A stretch of 64,000 nucleotides of DNA from Nocardioides pocheonensis (GCF_003725535.1 NZ_RJSF01000040.1:773477-837476); one strand, 5' to 3'; positions 8,074-17,450 are shown, counted from the first letter of the stretch. Translations and numbers: made by a program. Notes: a model not told the origin generated them from the sequence alone.

Positions 8074-10160
8074 GCCGCACCTCCGGAGAGGTCGTAGAGC
8101 GTGACGCCACCGACGGTCTGCGCTGTGAAGTTCGCCTCGACCCACGCGGTGATCGCCGAGCTGGTGCTGCTGCCCGATCCGCCAGGACCACCCATGCCAC
8201 CGCCGGCGATGAAGTAGTGGATCTTGCCCGCGCCGACGTAGGCCTGGAACTGGGCGAGGGTCGGGCTCGGGTCGGAGCCGTTGAACCCGCCGATCGCCAT
8301 CACCGGGTCCTGCGTTGCGAGCTGGTAGCCGGAGGCGGTGTTCGACCCGACCGCGGCGGCCACCCAGGTGTAGGAGCCGGCGTCGGCCTTCAGGAGGGCG
8401 GTGAGCTCGCTGCTCGGGGTGCTGCCGTTGAGCAGGCCGCCGGCGGCGCCGCCACCCATGCCCTGGGGCATTCCCTGGGTGCCCTGGGTGCCCTGGGCGG
8501 TTCCGGTCGTGCCGGGCATCGCCGGTGGGGCCCCGCCCATCTGGCCGGGAGGCATGCCGCCGAACCGGCCACCCGGCCCGCCGCCCGGCATGCCCATCCG
8601 TCCGGCGGACGCCGGGCCGGCCGTGGGGATCGAGCCGGTGTGCGCGGTCCCGGCCGTGCTCAGCGAGTACGCCGCGGGGGCGGCGACCGCCGAGGCCAGG
8701 GCCGCCGCCGCGGCGACGCCGACGAGCCGTCGTGGCAACCAGGCCAGCCCGACGAGCAGGGCCGCGCCCATCAGGCCGGCGACGAGCACGGCGTACCGCA
8801 GCCAGGGCAGGTAGTCGGGCGTGCGACCGAGGACCACGAACGCGAGGAGGACCGTGGCCACGAGGGCGGCCGCCAGGCCGGCGCGGGCGACGACGTCGTC
8901 TCGTCGACGCCAGAGCAGCCAGGCACCGATGCCGACCAGGGCGGCGATCGGCGGCGCGAGGGCAACGGTGTAGTAGGCGTGGAAGATCCCGGCCATGAAG
9001 CTGAAGGTGAGGCCGGTGACCAGGAGCGTCACGCCCCAGAGGGTGGTCGCTGCCCGGATGCGTCGGTCGGAGCGGCCGAACCACAACGCTGCGCCGCCGA
9101 GGACCAGGGCCGCGGGGACCAGCCAGGCGACCTGGCCGCCGATCTCGGAGTTGAACAGCCGGCCGATGCCGGTGGCGCCCCAGCGGCCGGCCTGGCCGCC
9201 CATGCCGCCGACGGAGCCGGTCTCGTCACCGCTCAGCCTGCCGAGGCCGTTGTAGCCGAGCGTCAGCTCCAGGATCGAGTTGTTCTGCGAGCCGCCGATG
9301 TAGGGGCGGCTGCCGGCCGGCCACAGCTCGACGATCGCGACCCACCAGCCGCCGGCGAGGACCATCGCGCCGAACGCGCCGACCAGGTGCAGGACCCGCT
9401 TGCCGAACGAGGCCCGCGCGAAGAGGAGGTAGGTCAGGCCCAGGGCGGGGAGCACCAGGAACGCCTGCAGCATCTTGGCGAGGAACGCCAGGCCCACGAA
9501 GGCGCCCGCGAGCAGCAGCCACCGCAGGGGATGGCCCTTCTCGAGCCCGCTCTGATCCACGGCGCGCAGGGTGGCGCCGCTGGCCGCCACGAGGAGCAGC
9601 ACGAGCATCGCGTCGGGGTTGTTGAACCGGAACATCAGCACGGCCACCGGGGTCAGCGCCATGGCGGCTCCCGCGAGGAGGCCGGCGGCGTCGGAGCCGG
9701 TGCTGCGCCGCACGATCCGGTGGAGCAGGTAGACGGTGGCCACGCCCTCGAGCGCCTGCGGCACGAGGATGCTCCAGCTGGAGAGCCCGAAGATCCGCAC
9801 GGAGAGCTCCATCGGCCAGAGCGCCAGCGGTGTCTTGTCGACGGTGATCGCATTGGCGGCGTCGGAGCTGCCGAAGAAGAACGCCTTCCACGACTCCGAG
9901 CCGGCCTGCACGGCGGCGGAGTAGAAGGAGTTCCCCCAGCCGGACTGGCCGAGGCCCCAGAGGTAGAGGAGGCCGGTCGCCACCAGCAGCCCGACGAGCG
10001 CCGGACGTGCCCACGCGGGGCGGCCGAGGTCGGCCCCGACGCCTCGGCCGTCGGCCTGTTGTCCCGGTGGTGCGGCGGTACGCCGGCCGCGTCGCACGGT
10101 GCTCGCGCGGGCGCCGAGGAAGGCGAGGGGGCGGGGTGTCGAGGTCTGGGTCAGGTCCAT
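8070..10160 (-). CDS. ArnT/PMT-like membrane glycosyltransferase (YkcB type)
   Basis: 696 residues from the ATG at 10160; earlier in-frame codons lie in a palindromic repeat and are rejected. About a dozen membrane helices start near residue 47. The first outer loop holds the expected acidic motif in NAITVDKTPLALWPMEL, as in GT39/GT83 enzymes that use polyprenyl-phosphate sugars. After the last helix comes a long Gly/Met/Pro-rich linker (GRMGMPGGGPGGRFGGMPPG and onward, about residues 525-580) and a C-terminal extracytoplasmic domain (VMAIGGFNGSDPSPTL; GKIHYFIAGGGMGG) like that of YkcB. It is coupled to the GT2-GtrA gene. The acceptor is unknown, with cell-wall polymer or protein as options. 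Confidence 0.88.
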   Translation of the reverse strand: MDLTQTSTPRPLAFLGARASTVRRGRRTAAPPGQQADGRGVGADLGRPAWARPALVGLLVATGLLYLWGLGQSGWGNSFYSAAVQAGSESWKAFFFGSSDAANAITVDKTPLALWPMELSVRIFGLSSWSILVPQALEGVATVYLLHRIVRRSTGSDAAGLLAGAAMALTPVAVLMFRFNNPDAMLVLLLVAASGATLRAVDQSGLEKGHPLRWLLLAGAFVGLAFLAKMLQAFLVLPALGLTYLLFARASFGKRVLHLVGAFGAMVLAGGWWVAIVELWPAGSRPYIGGSQNNSILELTLGYNGLGRLSGDETGSVGGMGGQAGRWGATGIGRLFNSEIGGQVAWLVPAALVLGGAALWFGRSDRRIRAATTLWGVTLLVTGLTFSFMAGIFHAYYTVALAPPIAALVGIGAWLLWRRRDDVVARAGLAAALVATVLLAFVVLGRTPDYLPWLRYAVLVAGLMGAALLVGLAWLPRRLVGVAAAAALASAVAAPAAYSLSTAGTAHTGSIPTAGPASAGRMGMPGGGPGGRFGGMPPGQMGGAPPAMPGTTGTAQGTQGTQGMPQGMGGGAAGGLLNGSTPSSELTALLKADAGSYTWVAAAVGSNTASGYQLATQDPVMAIGGFNGSDPSPTLAQFQAYVGAGKIHYFIAGGGMGGPGGSGSSTSSAITAWVEANFTAQTVGGVTLYDLSGGAA

Positions 10161-10230
10161 GTCTCGACGATGTCGGGGGCCGCTGCGGGGACCGTGTGGC
10201 ACGTCTGTGCGGCGTCTGTGAGGCTCGGGC

Positions 10231-10318
10231 GAATTCGCAACCCGGGTTGCGAATTGGCCGCTTCCCACACGGAATCCGGTGTGAGAAGCGGCGAATTCGC
10301 TACCCAAGTAGTGAATTC
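10231..10318. repeat. Three consecutive palindromes
   Basis: Three dyads stand side by side in the 166-base gap between the histidine kinase and the glycosyltransferase. The first, 10232-10255, is a perfect 24-base palindrome beginning AATTCGCAACCC. The second, 10257-10292, has arms GCCGCTTC/GAAGCGGC with inner CACAC/GTGTG pairing. The third, 10293-10318, is an imperfect palindrome bounded by GAATTC on both sides. The outer two share the GAATTCGC-N-GCGAATTC design. They could be hairpins that limit read-through from the kinase genes, or operators for the downstream transferase genes. Confidence 0.8.
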
Positions 10319-10326
10319 TGCGCGGC

Positions 10327-11784
10327 TCAGCGGCGCGGCAACGTGACCGTGAAGGTCGTGTCGCCCGGCGTCGAGGTCACCGCGGCCGAGCCGCCGTGGG
10401 CCTCCGCGATGGCGCTCACCAGCGACAGACCGAGGCCGGCGCCGCCGGACGCGCGGGTGCGGCTGGAGTCGCCGCGGGTGAAGCGGTCGAAGGCCTCGCC
10501 GACGAGGTCGGGCGGGAGACCGGGGCCGTCGTCGTGGACCGTGACGGTCACGTGGTCGTCGTACGCCGCGGCGCCGACCGTGACCGTCGTGCCGGTCGGG
10601 GTGTGGCTGCGGGCGTTGTTGAGCAGGTTGGTGATCACCTGATGGAGGCGGGCGTCGTCACCGACGACGGTCACCGGCTCGTCGGGCAGGGAGAGCTGCC
10701 ACTTGTGGTCGGGTGCGACGACGCGGGCGTCGGCGACGGCCTCGAGCAGCAGCCGGGTCAGGTCGACCTCGGCGCGCGCCAGCGGCCGCCCGGAGTCGAG
10801 ACGAGCCAGGAGCAGCAGGTCGGCCACCAGGTCGCCCATCCGGTCCGCCTCGGTCTCGACCTTGTTGAGGGCCAGCAGGAGGGCCGCTGCGTCGTCGGCC
10901 GTGTCTCCCGAGAGCTGGCGGCGGGACAGCTCGGCGTACCCGTGGATCGTGGCCAGCGGGGTGCGCAGCTCGTGCGAGGCGTCGGCGACGAACTGGCGCA
11001 CCTGCTGCTCGCTGCGGTGCCGGGCGGCCAAGGCTTCGTCGATGTGGTCGAGCAGGGTGTTCAGCGCGAAGCCGACCTTGCCGACCTCGGACTGCTCGTC
11101 GGTGAGCTCTTGCGGCACGCGGGTCTCGATCGCCGTCTCGCCGGTGGAGAGCTCCTGCGTCGAGACCGCGCGGGCGGTCTCGGCCACGGCGTACAGCGGG
11201 CGCATCTGCCGGCGGACCAGGAGCGTGCCCGCAGCACCGGCGATGCCGACCCCGAGCAGGGTGAGCAGCGCGAACCAGGTCAGCATGCTGTTGATGGTGC
11301 GGTCGACGTCCGAGGTGGGCAGACCGACGACGAGCTTGGTACCGGCGCTGTCCTCGCGGAGCATGGCGCGGTAGCTCGTTCCGGAGATCTTGACCGTCTG
11401 CCCGTCCACCCCGCCGTCGAGGGCGCGGAGCGTCGTGATCGTGGATGTGGGCAGGGAGGTGACGCCCAGCCGCTCGGTGAGGACCCCGCCGACAGGGGCG
11501 ACCGACGAGTCGGCCGGGATGATCACGCTGAGCGTTCCGGGGATCTGTCCCAGGGAGCGGTCCGCGCCGTCACCCGGACCGTCGGGGATCCCCCGGGCGG
11601 TGCGGTCGGCCCGTTCGAGCGCGTCGCGAACCCTCCCGTCCAGCTGGTCGGTGAGGTAGCTCCGCATCGCGATGGTCGCGCTCGCCGCGACGAGGATGCC
11701 CACCAGCGCCACCAGCGCGACCGCGGTGACCACCAGCCGCGCGGTGAGGGTGCGAGGGAGGAGGCGCTCGGGCCGAAGGTTCAC
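10327..11784 (-). CDS. OmpR-type sensor histidine kinase
   Basis: 485 residues. Order: N-terminal membrane helix (LVVTAVALVALVGILVAASA, about residues 17-38), an extracytoplasmic domain of about 125 residues, a second helix (MLTWFALLTLLGVGIAGAAG), HAMP linker, HisKA with phospho-histidine in VADASHELRTPLA near residue 270, then HATPase (NLLNNARSHTPTG; DDGPGLPPDL; GGAGLGLSL). It starts with GTG and overlaps the regulator stop (GTGA). It resembles the TrcS/MprB group. Being next to the glycosylation genes it may sense envelope state, but this is inference. Confidence 0.93.
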   Translation of the reverse strand: MNLRPERLLPRTLTARLVVTAVALVALVGILVAASATIAMRSYLTDQLDGRVRDALERADRTARGIPDGPGDGADRSLGQIPGTLSVIIPADSSVAPVGGVLTERLGVTSLPTSTITTLRALDGGVDGQTVKISGTSYRAMLREDSAGTKLVVGLPTSDVDRTINSMLTWFALLTLLGVGIAGAAGTLLVRRQMRPLYAVAETARAVSTQELSTGETAIETRVPQELTDEQSEVGKVGFALNTLLDHIDEALAARHRSEQQVRQFVADASHELRTPLATIHGYAELSRRQLSGDTADDAAALLLALNKVETEADRMGDLVADLLLLARLDSGRPLARAEVDLTRLLLEAVADARVVAPDHKWQLSLPDEPVTVVGDDARLHQVITNLLNNARSHTPTGTTVTVGAAAYDDHVTVTVHDDGPGLPPDLVGEAFDRFTRGDSSRTRASGGAGLGLSLVSAIAEAHGGSAAVTSTPGDTTFTVTLPRR

Positions 11785-12497
11785 GGAGCCATCGCTTCGA
11801 CCGGCTTGAGCACGTAGCCCGCCCCGCGCATGGTGTGGATCATCGGCTCCCGGCCGGCGTCGATCTTCTTGCGCAGGTAGGAGATGTAGAGCTCGACCAC
11901 GTTCGCCTGGCCGCCGAAGTCGTAGTTCCAGACCCGGTCGAGGATCTGCGCCTTGGACAGCACCCGCTTCGGGTTGCGCATCAGGTAGCGGAGCAGCTCG
12001 AACTCGGTGGCGGTCAGGTTGACCGGCACGCCGTCGCGCGAGACCTCGTGGCTGTCCTCGTCGAGCACGAGGTCACCGACGGTGAGGATCGAGTGCTCGG
12101 CGGTCTGCTGTGCGCCGGCGCGGCGCATCAGCGCGCGGAGCCGGGCGACGACCTCCTCCAGGGAGAACGGCTTGGTCACGTAGTCGTCCCCGCCGGCGGT
12201 CAGGCCGGCGACCCGGTCCTCGACGGCGTCGCGGGCGGTCAGGAACAGCACCGGTACGTCCGGCTGCTCGGTGCGCAGCCGGCGGAGCACCTCCATGCCG
12301 TCGAAGTCGGGCAGCATCATGTCCAGCACCACGGAGTCCGGTCCGAGCTTGCGGGCCGTGCTGACCGCCTGGCTCCCGGTCAGCGCCACCTCGACGTCCC
12401 ACCCCTCGTAGCGCAGGGCCATCCTGAGGAGCTCGGCGATGTTGGGCTCGTCGTCGACGACCAGCACCCTGAGCGGGGTGCCGTCGGGGCGGGTCAT
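11781..12497 (-). CDS. OmpR-family response regulator
   Basis: 238 residues from the ATG at 12497. In-frame alternatives at 12530 and 12551 would lengthen the N-terminus by 11 or 18 residues, but the chosen start gives the normal short lead before RVLVVDDEP. The receiver domain has D15/D16, phospho-acceptor D59 in VVLDMMLPDFDG and K in VTKPFS. The C-terminal winged helix is clear (TATEFELLRYLMRNPKRVLS, DRVWNYDFGG, YISYLRKKI, MRGAGYVL). It pairs with the overlapping kinase. A direct repeat upstream of the gene is a candidate self-binding site. Confidence 0.93.
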   Translation of the reverse strand: MTRPDGTPLRVLVVDDEPNIAELLRMALRYEGWDVEVALTGSQAVSTARKLGPDSVVLDMMLPDFDGMEVLRRLRTEQPDVPVLFLTARDAVEDRVAGLTAGGDDYVTKPFSLEEVVARLRALMRRAGAQQTAEHSILTVGDLVLDEDSHEVSRDGVPVNLTATEFELLRYLMRNPKRVLSKAQILDRVWNYDFGGQANVVELYISYLRKKIDAGREPMIHTMRGAGYVLKPVEAMAP

Positions 12498-12575
12498 CTC
12501 GGGGCCTCGACCAGGTGCGTGTGCTGCCATGTGCCCCAGCCTCGTGCACACGGTGATGGGCTGACCATGGGTTCG

Positions 12576-12592
12576 CTGTGAAAAGCCTGTGA
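12576..12592. promoter_or_regulatory. Direct repeat, candidate OmpR-type regulator site
   Basis: CTGTGA occurs at 12576-12581 and again at 12587-12592, exactly 11 bases apart, in the gap between the divergent response regulator and small membrane-protein genes. OmpR/PhoB-family regulators usually bind two direct half-sites 11 bases apart. A further TTCACAG on the opposite strand follows at about 12620. Binding by the adjacent regulator is inferred. Confidence 0.45.
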
Positions 12593-12659
12593 GGGCCGGT
12601 CGGGGGATTTCGTGGCGACTTCACAGCGCGGTGACAGGTTCCGGGTGCACGCTGGAGGC

Positions 12660-13127
12660 ATGGCAGACGACGACAGCGTCTCGGGAAGCCCTGACCCCAC
12701 GGTGCCGCCCGAGCCGGGCCCGCCTCCCGGCCCGACGCCCGGCGACGAGACCGCCGTCGACCGGACGGCTGTCACCGAGCCCGCCGCGTCTGCCCCGGCA
12801 CCCGTCCTGAAGACCCGCTGGCGCGACCGGGCCTGGACCTTCCGGGCGATGCTGGCCGTGGCCGCGGCCTCGCTGGTGATCGGCGGCGTCGCCGGTGGCG
12901 TCATCGGTGCGGCGGCCGGACACGAGGACAACGATCGCTACCAGATGGGCCCGGGGGGTCCCGGCATGGGGATGCCTCCCGGCTGGCGCAAGCACGGCCG
13001 CGGGTTCGGAGGCGACGGCGGTCCTGGTTGGCGGTGGAACGACGGTCCCCCGCAGGGCGGCCCGCTGACGCCGTACGGCGGGACGAGCCCGTCCCCGGCG
13101 CCGCCGTCGTCGAGCCCCACCGGCTGA
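12660..13127 (+). CDS. Small membrane protein with Gly/Met/Trp-rich outer tail
   Basis: 155 residues from the ATG at 12660, preceded closely by TGGAGG. Residues 1-58 are acidic and proline-rich and probably cytoplasmic. One membrane helix follows (FRAMLAVAAASLVIGGVAGGVIGAAAG). The outer tail is low-complexity (MGPGGPGMGMPPGWRKHGRG and later glycine-tryptophan segments) and ends in a Pro/Ser run. The protein is divergent from the OmpR-type two-component genes. The Gly/Met composition mirrors the linker in the YkcB-type transferase. No known family was recognised; metal binding or a sensor accessory role is only a guess. Confidence 0.75.
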   Translation: MADDDSVSGSPDPTVPPEPGPPPGPTPGDETAVDRTAVTEPAASAPAPVLKTRWRDRAWTFRAMLAVAAASLVIGGVAGGVIGAAAGHEDNDRYQMGPGGPGMGMPPGWRKHGRGFGGDGGPGWRWNDGPPQGGPLTPYGGTSPSPAPPSSSPTG

Positions 13128-13239
13128 CCGGACGGGCGCGGGCAGCCCCCGGTCCCGCGCCTGACCCGGCACCCTTCCCGCGACCTGGCACCCGGCCGGG
13201 TGGCGCGCGCTTGTCGGCGTTCGTCAGACTGGCCGGGTC

Positions 13240-16200
13240 GTGCACATCAAGTTCCCCGCCGAGCTCCCGGTCTCGGCTCGCCGCGAGGACATCGCCGAGG
13301 CGATCCGTGACCACCAGGTCGTGATCGTCGCCGGCGAGACCGGGTCCGGCAAGACCACGCAGCTGCCGAAGATCTGCCTGGCGCTGGGTCGCGGGCAGGA
13401 CGCCATGATCGGGCACACCCAGCCGCGCCGGATCGCCGCGCGCAGCGTCGCCGAGCGCATCGCCGAGGAGCTCGGCACCGAGCTCGGCGACGTCGTGGGC
13501 TACCAGGTGCGGTTCACCGACCGGACCTCGAGGTCCAGCCGGGTCAAGGTGATGACCGACGGCATCCTGCTGGCCGAGCTGCAGCGCGACAAGCAGCTGA
13601 AGCGCTACGACACGATCATCATCGACGAGGCGCACGAGCGCAGCCTGAACATCGACTTCCTGCTCGGCTACCTCAAGCAGCTGCTGCCGCGCCGGCCCGA
13701 CCTCAAGCTGATCATCACCTCCGCGACCATCGACCCCGAGAAGTTCGCCCGGCACTTCGCGGGTTCCGACGGCACCCCGGCGCCGATCATCGAGGTCTCC
13801 GGGCGCACCTATCCCGTGGAGATCCGCTACCGCCCGCTGGTGCAGGTCCCGGACAGCGACGAGGAGGGGGAGGTGCTCGTCCGCGACCAGACCGAGGCGA
13901 TCGTCGCGGCGGTCGACGAGCTGCGAGCGGAGACGCCCGGCGACGTCCTGGTCTTCCTCCCCGGCGAGCGGGAGATCAGGGACACGGCGGACGCGCTGAA
14001 GAGGCGGGCCGAAGGTCCGCGCGGGTTCGACATCGTGCCGCTCTACTCCCGGCTCTCGGCCGCCGAGCAGCACCGGGTGTTCGAGCGCCACACGCGCAGG
14101 CGGGTCGTGCTCGCGACCAACGTCGCGGAGACCTCGCTCACCGTGCCCGGGATCTCCGCGGTGATCGACACCGGTGTAGCGCGGATCAGCCGCTACTCCG
14201 TCCGCACGAAGGTCCAGCGGCTCCCGATCGAGCCGATCAGCCAGGCCTCGGCGAACCAGCGGTCCGGACGCTGCGGCCGGGTCGAGGCCGGGATCGCGAT
14301 CCGCCTCTACTCCGAGGACGACTACCTCGCGCGGCCGGAGTTCACCGACCCCGAGATCCTGCGCACCACCCTGGCCAGCGTGATCCTGCAGATGACCGCG
14401 CTCGGCCTCGGTGACATCGCACGGTTCCCGTTCGTCGACCCTCCCGACGCGCGCAACGTCCGGTCCGGCGTACTCCTCCTCGAGGAGCTCGGCGCGCTGG
14501 CCGGCCCGACCACCCAAGGCGTGACCACGAAGGAAGGGCGCGGCGGGCGGACCCGGCTCACGGGCGTCGGCCGCACGCTCGCCCGGCTGCCGATCGACCC
14601 GCAGCTGGGACGGATGCTGCTCGCCGCCGACCGGCTCGGCTGCCTGCGCGAGGTGCTCGTGATCGCCGCGGCGCTCTCGATCCAGGACCCGCGCGAGCGT
14701 CCGGTGGAGCAGCAGGCGCGTGCCGACCAGATGCACGCGCGGTTCCGCGACCAGCGCTCGGACTTCCTGGCCTGGCTCAACCTCTGGCGCCACCTCCGCG
14801 AGCACCAGGAGAAGCTCGGGTCCAGCGCGTTCCGGCGGATGTGCCGCGACGAGCACCTGAACTACCTGCGGGTGCGCGAGTGGCAGGACTTCGAGCGCCA
14901 GCTGCGCCAGGTCTGCAAGGAGGTCGGCCTGACCGTCCCCAAGGGCGGCATCGGCTCGACGGGCGAGGGCAGCCTCGACGAGGACGCGGTCCACCAGGCG
15001 CTGCTCACCGGGCTGCTCTCGCACATCGGTCTGCGGGACGCGGAGAGGCGCGACTACCTGGGCGCCCGCGGCACACGGTTCTCGATCTTCCCCGGCTCCG
15101 GACTGTTCCGGAAGCAGCCGGAGTTCGTGATGGCCGCCGAGCTGGTCGAGACCTCGCGGCTGTGGGGCCGCCAGTGCGCCGCGATCGACCCGCTCTGGGC
15201 CGAGCGGGCCGGCGAGCACCTGGTCAAGCGCACCTGGTCGGAGCCGCACTGGTCGCAGAAACGAGCGGCAGTGATGGCCCGCGAGCGCGTGACCCTGTAC
15301 GGCGTGCCGCTGGTCGCCGACCGCCTCGTCAACTACGGCAAGCACGATCCCGAGCTCGCCCGTGAGCTGTTCCTCCGGCACGCGCTCGTGCAGGGCGAGT
15401 GGCACGCCCGACACCGGTTCCTGGCCACCAACCGGCAGCTGCTGGAGGAGGCCGAGGAGCTCGAGCACCGCGCCCGCCGGCGCGACCTGGTCGTCGACGA
15501 GCAGACCCTCTTCGACTTCTACGACTCGGTGGTCCCTCCCGAGGTCGTCTCCGGTGCCCACTTCGACGCCTGGTGGAAGCAGGCCCGCCGCGACCGTCCC
15601 GACCTGTTGACCTTCGACCCGCAGATGCTGCTCAGCGACCGTGCCGCCGAGGTGCGGCCCGAGGACTTCCCCGACGCGTGGCACGAGGACGCGCTCGCGC
15701 TGCCGCTGCACTACCAGTTCGCGCCGGGTGAGGTGGAGGACGGCGTGCGGGTCGACGTACCGCTCGCCACCCTGAACCACCTCGACGGAGCGTCGTTCAC
15801 CTGGCACGTCCCGGGACTGCGCGAGGAGCTGGTGGTGGCCCTGCTGCGCTCGCTGCCGAAGCGGCTGCGGGTGAGCTTCGTGCCGGCGCCGAACGTCGCC
15901 CGGGCGTTCCTGGCCGCGGTGCCGCCGGGGGAGGAGAGCATCACGGACGCGCTGGCCCGGCACCTGCGTGCGACCACGGGCGTGCACGTGCCCGAGGACA
16001 CCTGGGACTGGTCGAAGGTGCCCGACCACCTGCGGCCCACCTTCCGCGTCGTCGACGAGACGGGCGCCGTCGTGGCGGAGGGCAAGGACCTCGACGCGCT
16101 GAAGGCACCGTTGCGCCCGGCCTTCGAGGAGGCCGTGGCGTCGGCGGCCGCGGACTCCGGGGTCGCCCGGACCGGCCAGACGGCGTGGACCTTCGGGACG

Positions 16201-17016
16201 ATCGAGCCGTCCTTCCGGCAGGTCCGGGCCGGCCACGAGGTGGTCGGATTCCCCGGGCTGGTCGACGAGGGCACCACGGTCGGCCTGCAGGTGCACGCCA
16301 CGGCCGAGGAGCAGGATGCCCACCACCGGCGCGGCGTACGCCGGCTGCTGCAGCTCGGCACCACCGCCCCCGACCTGCTGTCGGGGCTCGACAACGCCGC
16401 GAAGCTCGGCCTCGCGGGCTCGCCGTACGCCTCGGTGAAGGAGCTGGTCGACGACTGCGTGCTCGCCGCACTCGGCGAGCTGGTGGAGCTCGCCGGACCC
16501 GTCTGGGACGAGGGAGCCTTCGACGCCCTGCTGCAGCAGGCGCGGCGCGAGCTCCCGGAGCGGGCGGCGGCAGTGCTGCAGCAGACGTCTCGCGTGCTGG
16601 CCGACTGGCGCGAGGTCGACCGGCTGCTGCACGGCCGGGTCGACCTCGCCGTGCTGCCGTCGATGAACGACATGCGCCAGCACCTCGGTCGGCTCGTGGG
16701 CCGTGGCTTCGTCGCCGACGCCGGCGTGGTGGCGCTGCGCAGCTACCCGCGCTACCTGGCCGCCCTCCGCGAGCGGCGGCGTCAGCTCGACGCGTCGCCG
16801 GCCCGCGACCTGGAGCTGCTCGGCCGGGTGACCGAGTTCCAGCAGGCCTGGGACCAGCGGATGTCCGCCCTCCCGCCGGGCCGGCCGCCCGGAGCCGGGC
16901 TGGAGCGGTTGCGCTGGATGATCGAGGAGTACCGGGTCTCGCTGTGGGCCCAGCAGCTGGGGACGGCCGCCCCCGTCTCCGACACGCGCCTGCGCAAGCT
17001 GGTGGCTCAGCTCTGA
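13240..17016 (+). CDS. hrpA: ATP-dependent RNA helicase HrpA
   Basis: 1258 residues, close to the usual 1300 of HrpA. Walker A GETGSGKT is at 32-39, the DEAH box at 129-132, SATID (motif III) near 167, then the helicase C domain (TNVAETSLTVPGI; QRSGRCGR). HA2, OB-fold (DUF3418-type) and a long C-terminal region complete the family pattern. HrpA-type DEAH helicases act on RNA, including mRNA processing and rescue of stalled ribosomes in E. coli. The GTG start at 13240 places the ordinary short lead before the first helicase motif. The 3' end overlaps the convergent PemK-like gene by 10 bases. Confidence 0.96.
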   Translation: MHIKFPAELPVSARREDIAEAIRDHQVVIVAGETGSGKTTQLPKICLALGRGQDAMIGHTQPRRIAARSVAERIAEELGTELGDVVGYQVRFTDRTSRSSRVKVMTDGILLAELQRDKQLKRYDTIIIDEAHERSLNIDFLLGYLKQLLPRRPDLKLIITSATIDPEKFARHFAGSDGTPAPIIEVSGRTYPVEIRYRPLVQVPDSDEEGEVLVRDQTEAIVAAVDELRAETPGDVLVFLPGEREIRDTADALKRRAEGPRGFDIVPLYSRLSAAEQHRVFERHTRRRVVLATNVAETSLTVPGISAVIDTGVARISRYSVRTKVQRLPIEPISQASANQRSGRCGRVEAGIAIRLYSEDDYLARPEFTDPEILRTTLASVILQMTALGLGDIARFPFVDPPDARNVRSGVLLLEELGALAGPTTQGVTTKEGRGGRTRLTGVGRTLARLPIDPQLGRMLLAADRLGCLREVLVIAAALSIQDPRERPVEQQARADQMHARFRDQRSDFLAWLNLWRHLREHQEKLGSSAFRRMCRDEHLNYLRVREWQDFERQLRQVCKEVGLTVPKGGIGSTGEGSLDEDAVHQALLTGLLSHIGLRDAERRDYLGARGTRFSIFPGSGLFRKQPEFVMAAELVETSRLWGRQCAAIDPLWAERAGEHLVKRTWSEPHWSQKRAAVMARERVTLYGVPLVADRLVNYGKHDPELARELFLRHALVQGEWHARHRFLATNRQLLEEAEELEHRARRRDLVVDEQTLFDFYDSVVPPEVVSGAHFDAWWKQARRDRPDLLTFDPQMLLSDRAAEVRPEDFPDAWHEDALALPLHYQFAPGEVEDGVRVDVPLATLNHLDGASFTWHVPGLREELVVALLRSLPKRLRVSFVPAPNVARAFLAAVPPGEESITDALARHLRATTGVHVPEDTWDWSKVPDHLRPTFRVVDETGAVVAEGKDLDALKAPLRPAFEEAVASAAADSGVARTGQTAWTFGTIEPSFRQVRAGHEVVGFPGLVDEGTTVGLQVHATAEEQDAHHRRGVRRLLQLGTTAPDLLSGLDNAAKLGLAGSPYASVKELVDDCVLAALGELVELAGPVWDEGAFDALLQQARRELPERAAAVLQQTSRVLADWREVDRLLHGRVDLAVLPSMNDMRQHLGRLVGRGFVADAGVVALRSYPRYLAALRERRRQLDASPARDLELLGRVTEFQQAWDQRMSALPPGRPPGAGLERLRWMIEEYRVSLWAQQLGTAAPVSDTRLRKLVAQL

Positions 17017-17450
17017 GGCGTGGGTAGGTACGGGGTCGCGGCTTCGACCACCGCGTCGAAGATGGGCTTCGGCAGGGCACCGCCTTCGCGGCGCACGACC
17101 TTGACGTCGAGGACCAGTGCGCGGTTCAGCCGGACCTCGCTCTGCCGTCGCTGGGCATCCCAGTCTCCCGTGCCGATGTCCATCCAGAACCGGCCGACAC
17201 GAGCCTCGTAGTCGCTGTTGTGGTCGTGGTCCTTGGAAGTCAGCGGAAGGGCGATCACCGTCGTGCGGTTGCAGGCGATCACCAGCACCGGGCGGTCCTT
17301 GCCCTGAGTCGGGTCGTCCTCGAACGGCACCCACGCCCAGACCACCTCACCCGGGTCGGGCCGGCCGTTGCGACGCGGGGCGTAGTGCAACCTGAGCCGC
17401 GGGGTGCTCGGGTTGAACAGGCGGCGCAACCGGGGGAGACCAAATGCCAT
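17007..17450 (-). CDS. PemK/MazF-like toxin-family protein, solitary
   Basis: 147 residues from the ATG at 17450. The central region matches the PemK/MazF fold: GEVVWAWVPFEDDPTQGKDRPVLVIACNR carries the conserved E/W and the KDRPVLV strand, followed by VIALPLTSKDHD. MazF-type proteins are ribosome-independent mRNA endoribonucleases. Typical toxins are preceded by an antitoxin gene, but no antitoxin-like frame was seen in the 187 bases upstream, where the extended frame (to 17633) has no convincing coding character. It may be a housekeeping derivative rather than an active toxin. Confidence 0.82.
   Translation of the reverse strand: MAFGLPRLRRLFNPSTPRLRLHYAPRRNGRPDPGEVVWAWVPFEDDPTQGKDRPVLVIACNRTTVIALPLTSKDHDHNSDYEARVGRFWMDIGTGDWDAQRRQSEVRLNRALVLDVKVVRREGGALPKPIFDAVVEAATPYLPTPQS

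Noticed and set aside
8217-10346. Long plus-strand frame opposite the YkcB-type transferase
   Set aside because: Shadow of the real gene, rich in Arg, Gly, Glu and Ala without motifs.
12901-17334. Open frame of 1477 residues on the minus strand
   Set aside because: It is antisense to hrpA, and its composition (many Val, Arg, Gly, His and Leu in no recognisable order) is that of a GC-bias shadow frame. HrpA on the plus strand has complete motifs.
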